From Singulisphaera sp. GP187 (GTDB lineage Bacteria > Planctomycetota > Phycisphaerae > Phycisphaerales > SM1A02), in contig CAMBXO010000009.1 in NCBI GenBank assembly GCA_945871915.1, forward strand, positions 40,487-104,486: a DNA stretch of 64,000 nucleotides, in the 5' to 3' direction. Below the pieces are notes generated by a model that ran no database searches, was not told the DNA's origin, and worked only from the letters and a program-made list of their open reading frames with translations. Shown one piece after another: positions 57,542-64,000 of the stretch. How positions within the stretch are numbered: the stretch's first letter is position 1; each line of letters begins with the position of its first letter. The position numbers were made by a program, and so were the translations under genes.

Positions 57542-59330
57542 AATTTCGGCGCATGGATGAATGCATGCCAAATGAAAGCGCGGTATAGCCAAGCATTGCG
57601 GCGATCGCGCCAGCAACAAACGCCATGCCGAGTCCATCCGGTGATTGCAGTGATGCCGGAATTGCAAATGCAGGATTCACCGCAACAAGTGCCAGGTTCA
57701 CCGGACTCAAACACGCGAACGCCGGTCCGAGCCACGGCACATCCCTGCCGCTCACGGCTCCACACAATCCGAGCGTTCCAAGAACGCCCACCATCACGCC
57801 CGAAGCGCCCATCGCACTTCCGATCACACCGCGGCTTCCGACACTCCATTGCAATCCGATCATCACCGTGAATGAAATGAATGCCATGAACGAAGGCAGA
57901 AAAGCCAACGCGGCGCCGGGCAGAATGAGCGGCACATGCAGTGTGCTGGTCCCGACGGTTTCCATTGAGCCCACATCCGGGCCACCCAATCCACCCACCA
58001 TTACATACAACGCACCAAACAGCAGCGTGAGCGAAGGTGTTGCGATGGCTGGCCAAAGCACCACGATGAGGCCTCGCAATTTTCCTGCTAAATAAGGACC
58101 CGGCTGAATCGGCGTGGTCAGCAAGATGTCAAGTGTGCCGTCCTCTCGCTCTCGACTCACCGCGGTCGCACTGGCATTAATGGCGATCAGCATTGCAAGC
58201 ACCACTTCACTGAGCACCATCGCACCCAATGCCACGCGCGTATCGCTAGTTCCGAGCGATCCACTTCGATGAAGCAGAAGCACCACGATGGTCGCACTGA
58301 CTCCAAGACATAATAAGGACCACCGAGCGGCGCGCGCCATTGGAAGTGACAGTCGAAGACTTGCCTCTCGCCATGCGACTGGGTTGTGCCACACTCGCCG
58401 TGGCGCACGCTGACCCATTGCGTTCACACGACGCAACCATCGATTCAGTGGTCCATTCGCCGAGTCGCTTCGCGATCCAACAAGGCGAACCCGCAGTGTT
58501 GCCACCATCAACAACAGCATGGACGCGACAAGCGACCCGACCGCCATCGACCCCAGCGGGTGCCCAAGCCACATCCGTTTCAGAAATCCTGCTTCGCCGA
58601 TTCCAAATTCCCATGGGCGATAGGCGTTTGAATCCAAGGCACTTCGCAATGCAAGAAACGGATTCAACGGCGTAAACAAGGTGGTATGCACCACATCCGT
58701 TCCAACAGCCAAGCGTTGCTGAAAGGCGCGATCCAGCGCGCCCGTTACAAAGAGAGCAAGAACCGTTGTTGCATAAAACGCAAAGACTCCCCGCTTGCCA
58801 GTCGAACGCAGCACGCTCAGCAACACCGCGACGCTTCCCAGAAACAGAGCGCTACAACTGGATACAGCAAGACTCGCAAGAACACTGCTCCCTCGCACAC
58901 CGCCGAAGATGCGGGCTGCCAGACACAGCGGCAGCGTGGCAAGAAGCATGGCCGCGACAAAGAACAATCGACCCGCTAGGTTTCCGATCACGATTTGTGC
59001 GCTGTTCAACGGTGTCGTGAGCAGAATCTCCCACGTGCGCGGATTGCTCTCTTGTGAAATGGCTCCCGCCATAAAGAGCGGCGTCAGAAGGCAAATCGCC
59101 GCGACTTGCCCATAGCTCATCATGGTGAACGCGCTCGCGCCGCGCTGGGCCATGTCCTTAAGCGTTCCCCCCGGCCCCAAAAGCGCCAAGATCACAAACA
59201 GCATGAAGGCACCGAGTGTCAGGCCGCGAACAAGCAGGTCGCGCCTGCGGCTCCCACCACTGGCCACCAATCGAACAACGATCGGGTTGGTCGGCAGTAG
59301 ATCGCTGATCCAACGAAGGGCGGCTGGCAT
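57504..59330 (-). CDS. ABC-2 type transporter permease (tandem)
   Basis: 608 residues with about 12 membrane helices in two similar halves. Each half has ABC-2 hallmarks: TWEILLTTPLNSAQIVIGNL in the first and REDGTLDILLTTPIQPGPYLAGKL in the second. It would export something with an ATPase partner, but no ABC ATPase gene is adjacent. It ends within the convergent lipoprotein gene. Confidence 0.85.
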   Translation of the reverse strand: MPAALRWISDLLPTNPIVVRLVASGGSRRRDLLVRGLTLGAFMLFVILALLGPGGTLKDMAQRGASAFTMMSYGQVAAICLLTPLFMAGAISQESNPRTWEILLTTPLNSAQIVIGNLAGRLFFVAAMLLATLPLCLAARIFGGVRGSSVLASLAVSSCSALFLGSVAVLLSVLRSTGKRGVFAFYATTVLALFVTGALDRAFQQRLAVGTDVVHTTLFTPLNPFLALRSALDSNAYRPWEFGIGEAGFLKRMWLGHPLGSMAVGSLVASMLLLMVATLRVRLVGSRSDSANGPLNRWLRRVNAMGQRAPRRVWHNPVAWREASLRLSLPMARAARWSLLCLGVSATIVVLLLHRSGSLGTSDTRVALGAMVLSEVVLAMLIAINASATAVSREREDGTLDILLTTPIQPGPYLAGKLRGLIVVLWPAIATPSLTLLFGALYVMVGGLGGPDVGSMETVGTSTLHVPLILPGAALAFLPSFMAFISFTVMIGLQWSVGSRGVIGSAMGASGVMVGVLGTLGLCGAVSGRDVPWLGPAFACLSPVNLALVAVNPAFAIPASLQSPDGLGMAFVAGAIAAMLGYTALSFGMHSSMRRNFMMTVRRLSGAR

Positions 59331-59517
59331 TCTGAGAGTTTATGAAGCCTTCTGAGCCAAGGCGAGGCGAATTTAAGTTGAGTTGTTCGCGGTGCGATTG
59401 ACCCAGCGCGAACATGTGGCGATACTTGCGGCACTTCAAGCATCACCTTTGGTGATTGCCCTCACATCCACTTCCCGGCCGAGCCAGATTACCGGCGACG
59501 CCGTTCGAGATTTGCCC

Positions 59518-61107
59518 ATGACATTCCATGACATCGCAGCACCGTCCGTCGTTTTTCTCGCGGAGCTCTCGCCGCAAACCGTAACCGCCATTCTGATCTC
59601 GGCAGCAGTTGTTGTCGTCGTAGGTGGGGCTCTGCTGATTGCCAGAGCCAAACGCGAAGCGAGCCAGATTCTTCGTAACGCCTCCATTGCAGCGGAAGCC
59701 GCAGCCAAGACCATTGAATTGCAGGCGGAACGGCGTGCCTCTGAGCGACGGGCCGAAGTCGACGCCAAACTCACCAAGTCATTAGGCGAAATTCAGGAGT
59801 CGCAGACCCGTGCGGCGCGGCGTGAGGAGACGCTTGATCGCAAACTGGATCAACTCTCTCAGCGCGAGCAGCGATTAGACGACCGCACATCGGTCTTAGA
59901 AGTAACCGAGCGAAAACACCTTGAGGCTCTCGAGGCGCTCAAGCGAGATCAGTCTTCCATCCGAGATCGTCTCAGTCACATCAGTGGCCTGTCAGTCGAC
60001 GAGGCGCGGCAACAACTCCTGATCGAAGTGCGGTCCACGATCGATCGTGATGCGGCTGTGCTTACGCAGAAAATTCTTGAGCAAGCGGAAACAACCGCTC
60101 GCGAGCAATCGCGTGAAATTGTGCTGATGGCCATCCAGCGATATGCCGGCGAATGCAGCAGCGACAATACGGTTCGAAGTGTGAAGATTCCAAGCGAGGA
60201 CTTGAAAGGCCGCGTCATCGGCCGCGAAGGTCGCAACATCCGCCATTTCGAAAAGGTGACGGGTGTCGATGTGTTAATCGACGATACGCCCGGCGTGATC
60301 GCTGTGAGTTGCTTTGATCGTGTGCGACAAGCGATCGCCGCCGAAAGCCTGCAGAAACTGGTGGCAGACGGTCGGGTGCATCCGGCTCGCATCGAAGAAG
60401 TGGTCGAGCAGACACGCCGCGATATTCACGAACGCATGGTGAAGGCGGGGCACGACGCGGCCATGGAAGCGGATGTGCGTGGGTTGCACCCCAAGGTGAT
60501 CGAGATGATGGGGCGATTGCACTTTAGAACCAGTTACGGTCAGAATGTCCTTCGACATTCCGTTGAAGTTGCGTTTCTCTGCCAACTTATCGCTGGACAA
60601 CTGGGGCTTGATACGGCCACCGCTCGGCGTGCGGGATTTCTTCATGACATCGGTAAGGCCATGGATCACGAAGTGGAGGGCGGCCACCCAGCAATCGGAA
60701 TGGATTTTGCAAGACGCCACGGCGAGACCCAAGAAGCTGTGCTCAATGCAATCGGCGGACACCACGGCGATATTCGATCCACCACTCCCTTCACGGCGAT
60801 TGTGACTTCTGCAGATGCGGTGAGTGGCGCGCGGCCTGGTGCTCGGCGCGAGAGCATGGAACACTATGTGAAACGGCTCGAACAACTTGAGGCCATCGCC
60901 ATGCAACAGCCCGGCGTTCGTGAGGCCTTTGCCATTCAAGCGGGTCGAGAAGTGCGAGTGATTGTGGACGCCAATCAAGCGGATGACGCTCGCTGCTTTG
61001 TGATCGCTCAAGAAGTTGCCAAGCGAGTCGAAACAGAGATGACGTTCCCGGGTGAAATTAAGGTGACGGTGCTTCGCGAAATGCGTGCAGAAGCCACCGC
61101 GCGTTGA
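59518..61107 (+). CDS. rny: Ribonuclease Y
   Basis: Membrane-anchored endoribonuclease starting mRNA decay. 529 residues from the ATG at 59518: an N-terminal helix (about 17-40), a long coiled coil (about 50-180, Arg/Glu/Ala-rich), a KH domain (KGRVIGREGRNIRHFEKVTG), and an HD domain with FLHDIGKAMDHE and IGGHHGDI. Length and order match B. subtilis RNase Y (520). The longer open frame to 59383 is not supported. Confidence 0.95.
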   Translation: MTFHDIAAPSVVFLAELSPQTVTAILISAAVVVVVGGALLIARAKREASQILRNASIAAEAAAKTIELQAERRASERRAEVDAKLTKSLGEIQESQTRAARREETLDRKLDQLSQREQRLDDRTSVLEVTERKHLEALEALKRDQSSIRDRLSHISGLSVDEARQQLLIEVRSTIDRDAAVLTQKILEQAETTAREQSREIVLMAIQRYAGECSSDNTVRSVKIPSEDLKGRVIGREGRNIRHFEKVTGVDVLIDDTPGVIAVSCFDRVRQAIAAESLQKLVADGRVHPARIEEVVEQTRRDIHERMVKAGHDAAMEADVRGLHPKVIEMMGRLHFRTSYGQNVLRHSVEVAFLCQLIAGQLGLDTATARRAGFLHDIGKAMDHEVEGGHPAIGMDFARRHGETQEAVLNAIGGHHGDIRSTTPFTAIVTSADAVSGARPGARRESMEHYVKRLEQLEAIAMQQPGVREAFAIQAGREVRVIVDANQADDARCFVIAQEVAKRVETEMTFPGEIKVTVLREMRAEATAR

Positions 61108-61128
61108 CGCACCCTACATCGCACTGCG

Positions 61129-61494
61129 TTAGTGGCGAAGCAACAGCCCAAGAAGCATGATGGCGACAACCAACAGGGAGAGCGCCACCATGGCTCGCTC
61201 GCGGCGGCGCGCAAACCATGCCGCAAGCAGGATGGCCCGAATCATGGGTGCCGCAACACCCACCAGCAAGCCAAGCATCACCATGGCGTGACCGCTTGGA
61301 AAGGATGCGAGCAGGTGCAACACATCCTGCTCGCCAGTTGGCACTTCTGTTCCCATCCACGCCCGCATTTGTCCTGCCACGATAAGGACGACGCTCGCCA
61401 TAACAACCACTCGCATGGTGGTGCGTTGAAGGGTGCCTGTAGCCGGATCCATCCGCAGAGACTTCAGGCGATCAACTTCGAGGTGATCATTCAT
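61129..61494 (-). CDS. DUF1634 membrane protein
   Basis: 121 residues with about three membrane helices (28-41, 70-95, 102-119). The pattern fits the DUF1634 family, which is commonly encoded next to TauE/SafE permeases. Its ATG overlaps the TauE-family gene stop by four bases, so the two work together. Function unknown. Confidence 0.7.
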   Translation of the reverse strand: MNDHLEVDRLKSLRMDPATGTLQRTTMRVVVMASVVLIVAGQMRAWMGTEVPTGEQDVLHLLASFPSGHAMVMLGLLVGVAAPMIRAILLAAWFARRRERAMVALSLLVVAIMLLGLLLRH

Positions 61495-62321
61495 GATGCG
61501 ATCCCGGTTGCTTTGATCAGCATTTGAATGCCCATCAGGCTGACAAATGCAAGAAATGTAAGACGCAGCGCCCGTGTCTTAACGCGTAACACCATCCAAC
61601 TTCCCAGAATCGCGCCCGGCACAATGCCGACCGCAACGGGGCCCGCGACACTTGGATCGATCAATCCCAATCGAAGAAACACAACGCTTCCCGCGGCGGC
61701 AGTTGCTCCGATCATAAAGTTGCTGGTAATCAGACTGGTGCGAAGCGGAAGTTTCATGCATGCGTCCATGCTCAACACTTTCACGGCACCCGCACCAAGC
61801 CCAAGCATTCCAGCGATGATGCCGGCCACGCTCATGACTGCAAGACCCAGGGGAACCTGTTGGGTGTGGTACACGCGTGGCCCATCCGCTCGAATTTCCA
61901 CGCCATCAAGGTTGAGTGCCGTTGCCCATGCGTGAGATGGCAACGAGCGAGTGTCGTTGCTTCGCATTTTTCGCAGCGTCAGAACAGCAATGGCGAGTAG
62001 AACGATTCCAAAGACAAACTGCAACACATTGGCGTTAAGTCGTGAGGCGGCAAGTGCACCAACAATGCTTGCACTTCCTGCCACCACCTCAAGCAGAATT
62101 CCAACTCGATAATTTGTGAGTTCATCCCTTCCGCGAACCATGGCTGCGGCGGAACTGGTAAAGACAACCGCCAACAGACTCGCCGAAACGGCGGTGGTCA
62201 TTGGAACGCCAAGAAAAATAACCAGACCTGGCACCAGCAGCGCGCCACCACCAAGACCCACAAGCGAACCAATGAAGCCTGCACAGGCCGCGAGCAGAAG
62301 CACGATGCAATCAAACATCAT
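61491..62321 (-). CDS. TauE/SafE-family anion permease
   Basis: 276 residues with about eight membrane helices in two halves. AGFIGSLVGLGGGALLVPGL and AGIIAGMLGLGAGAVKVL are the repeated glycine-rich motifs. Members move sulfite, sulfoacetate or related organic anions. I start at 62321 (MMFDCIVLLLAAC). It diverges from the DUF4139 gene by 72 bases. Confidence 0.9.
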   Translation of the reverse strand: MMFDCIVLLLAACAGFIGSLVGLGGGALLVPGLVIFLGVPMTTAVSASLLAVVFTSSAAAMVRGRDELTNYRVGILLEVVAGSASIVGALAASRLNANVLQFVFGIVLLAIAVLTLRKMRSNDTRSLPSHAWATALNLDGVEIRADGPRVYHTQQVPLGLAVMSVAGIIAGMLGLGAGAVKVLSMDACMKLPLRTSLITSNFMIGATAAAGSVVFLRLGLIDPSVAGPVAVGIVPGAILGSWMVLRVKTRALRLTFLAFVSLMGIQMLIKATGIAS

Positions 62322-62393
62322 CGGATTGGTGTGCTGCACACGGCGAGTGTGGTGGCGAGCGGACGAAATGGCAACCCGGGTATCCTTTTGCAG

Positions 62394-63932
62394 ATGCACC
62401 GTGTTTTTCATTCGATTGCAATCGCGGGTTGCTTGGTGGTTCTGCCCGGTACTACGGCACCTCCGGCGTCTGCATCCGATCCAGCCAAAAACAGTGTCAG
62501 CTTGACGGTGTACTCCAGTGCAGATCCGGCGGGGTTCGATCCGAGGCAATTTCTGGAACAAGCTCGCGGCGGATGGAATTCGGTCGTTGGTGTTCCGGGA
62601 TTCGGCCTTGTGCGTGAAACTCGCACGATGCAAATTCCAGCGGGCACCAGCGAACTTGCCTTTACGGATGTGGCCGCCAGTATCGATCCGACCACGGTGA
62701 GTTTTCACGATCTCACTGATCCCGCAACGGCGGTCCTGGATCAGCGATTTGAATTTGATCTCGTGAGTTCTGACAAACTGCTCGATCGCTATGTTGATCG
62801 ACCTGTCAGCGCACTCGTCGACATGCAGGGCGGTCCGTTGAAAGTCAGCGGCACGCTGCTTGCGGCGCGCGGCGGCTCATTGGTGATTCAACATGACGGC
62901 GCCATTGATCTTGTTCCGCAATCCACCTCCACCATCACGCTTGGTGAATTGCCAGGTGGACTGCGAACACGACCAACCCTTCTTTGGAATTTAAGCAGCC
63001 CTGCAGGCGGAACACATCAGATTCGTCTTGGATATGAAACCGGTGGAATCACGTGGCGCTCCGATTACAACATCACGCTTGATGCGGCCAATACAAAGGC
63101 TGACCTGTCGGCCTGGGTGACTCTCTTGAATGTGTGCGGTCGCGCGTTTGACGATGCCACGCTCAAACTTGTCGCTGGAGATGTGCAACGGATCACCGGG
63201 TCCATGGCCCACACCAAAGGCATGAGAGAACAAGTGAGCATGATGGCTGACCGCGCACCTGAAGGGTTTCAGGAAAAGTCGTTCGCTGAATTCCACTTGT
63301 ACACACTGCCCCGTCCAATCGATGTGGTGCAAAACGCAAGTCAACAGATCGCGCTCTTTCCATCGGTCGGGGGTGTTCCTGTTGAAAAACTGCTGGTGTA
63401 TGAGGGGGCGGCCATCGAATGGGGCGGACATGGTCAACCAATCGACGGTCGCGAGTTTGGGCAAGGCGGGAACACCAAGGTGGATGTCTACGTCCGGCTA
63501 ACCAATGACAAGGCGTCCAACCTAGGCATGCCGTTACCGGCGGGAAAAATGCGCGTCTTTCAGAGGGATGAAGCCGACGGAAGCCTTGAGTTCATTGGCG
63601 AGGACATCATTAAGCACACACCGCGCGACGAGAAAGTTCTCATTCGCCTCGGGAGTGCATTTGATGTTGTTGGTGAACGCACACAAACCGATTTCAAGAT
63701 TGATCGGGCACGGCGGCAGATCGTGGAGTCGTTCAAGATCGAAATTCGTAATCGCAAGGAGACACCAGTCACGGTCTTGATTCGGGAGAGGCTTTACCGG
63801 TGGAACAGTTGGGAGATCACGGAGAGCACACTGCCGTTTGAGAAAGTGAATTCGGGAGCCGTCCAATTCACGGTGGATGCTGCGCCTCGAATGGTGCAGA
63901 CATTGACTTATACGGTTCGGTACAACTGGTGA
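62394..63932 (+). CDS. Exported DUF4139 protein
   Basis: 512 residues with a signal peptide (about 1-28, MHRVFHSIAIAGCLVVLPG). DUF4139-type beta-rich domain with GYETGGITWRSDYN and RVFQRDEADGSLEFIGED. Family members are exported and of unknown function. The stop is followed after 14 bases by palindrome copy 4. Confidence 0.8.
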   Translation: MHRVFHSIAIAGCLVVLPGTTAPPASASDPAKNSVSLTVYSSADPAGFDPRQFLEQARGGWNSVVGVPGFGLVRETRTMQIPAGTSELAFTDVAASIDPTTVSFHDLTDPATAVLDQRFEFDLVSSDKLLDRYVDRPVSALVDMQGGPLKVSGTLLAARGGSLVIQHDGAIDLVPQSTSTITLGELPGGLRTRPTLLWNLSSPAGGTHQIRLGYETGGITWRSDYNITLDAANTKADLSAWVTLLNVCGRAFDDATLKLVAGDVQRITGSMAHTKGMREQVSMMADRAPEGFQEKSFAEFHLYTLPRPIDVVQNASQQIALFPSVGGVPVEKLLVYEGAAIEWGGHGQPIDGREFGQGGNTKVDVYVRLTNDKASNLGMPLPAGKMRVFQRDEADGSLEFIGEDIIKHTPRDEKVLIRLGSAFDVVGERTQTDFKIDRARRQIVESFKIEIRNRKETPVTVLIRERLYRWNSWEITESTLPFEKVNSGAVQFTVDAAPRMVQTLTYTVRYNW

Positions 63933-63946
63933 CGAGGGCGAGGGGC

Positions 63947-64000
63947 GGTAACTAGGGACGGGGGTCGTTATGAGTCACGGCAAAGCCGTGACTCATAACG
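63947..64000. repeat. Palindromic mobile repeat, copy 4 (cut by window end)
   Basis: Left arm 63947-63981 begins GGTAACTAGGGACGGGGGT as in copies 1 and 2 and continues with a third inner sequence (CGTTATGAGTCACGGC). A three-base loop AAA follows, and the right arm begins at 63985; its 16 bases in the window pair perfectly. The flank GCGAGGGGCGGTAAC is the same as in copy 1. Confidence 0.85.

Noticed and set aside
1..64000. tRNA or rRNA genes
   Set aside because: I looked in all intergenic gaps and found no cloverleaf with a TTCRA loop and no conserved rRNA sequence; the gaps are too short for most.

Overview
The window is a gene-dense stretch of a bacterial chromosome with about 56 protein genes, no rRNA or tRNA gene that I can recognise, no CRISPR array, no prophage and no transposase. 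No gap between genes exceeds about 150 bases. An outer-membrane beta-barrel candidate, an O-antigen ligase type protein, a Wzz-like protein, an ATP synthase c subunit with a signal peptide, an ABC permease fused to an M1 peptidase, and several large exported proteins without known domains suggest a Gram-negative-type member of the Planctomycetota, perhaps Phycisphaerae-like. That placement is inference from gene content, since no ribosomal RNA is present. Shine-Dalgarno sequences are present at only some starts, so many starts are uncertain and are noted entry by entry.

Layout. 1-4260 (minus): fabZ-like, long acyl carrier protein, second fabZ-like, a hairpin, coaD, a degenerate metallo-beta-lactamase-fold protein, panB and the 5' part of an HtrA-type protease, so lipid and coenzyme A synthesis lie together. 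4396-11751 (minus): ABC ATPase, a permease-M1 peptidase fusion and ftsK. 11873-13377: a PfkB-family sugar kinase diverging from a yeast-type cytosine deaminase. 13417-18505 (minus): an ATP synthase operon (atpZ, a membrane protein in the atpI position, atpB, atpE, atpF, atpH, atpA) that stops before gamma, beta and epsilon. 18552-25192: a lone nuoI, a giant AsmA-like protein, nadA and ispE. 25257-32804: oligoendopeptidase F, saccharopine dehydrogenase family protein, metallophosphoesterase, outer-membrane protein candidate, arfB, purM and sucD. 32896-50593: a surface-polysaccharide region (epimerase, SGNH hydrolase, YdcF-type protein, Wzz-like protein, O-antigen ligase/polymerase, CapD-type epimerase, asparagine synthase, GT4 and GT2 glycosyltransferases, flippase-like membrane protein), interrupted by an aquaglyceroporin, an unknown exported protein, a GH57 amylase and pyrE. 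50521-64000: two unknown exported proteins, convergent oppA and oppB genes, a lipoprotein, an orphan ABC-2 permease, rny, a DUF1634-TauE pair and a DUF4139 protein.

The most unusual signal is not a gene. Four copies of a long, nearly perfect palindrome (28111-28183, 30574-30678, 48063-48129 and one cut by the window end at 63947-64000) lie between genes. All carry the same outer arm, with the core AGGGACGGGGGT preceded by AACA or AACT. The inner part of the stem differs from copy to copy, yet both arms always change together, so pairing is preserved. A degraded scar of the same flank lies after the cytosine deaminase gene (13375-13412). This looks like a REP/REPIN-type family of mobile palindromes whose inner stem is variable. 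No mobilising enzyme is in the window.
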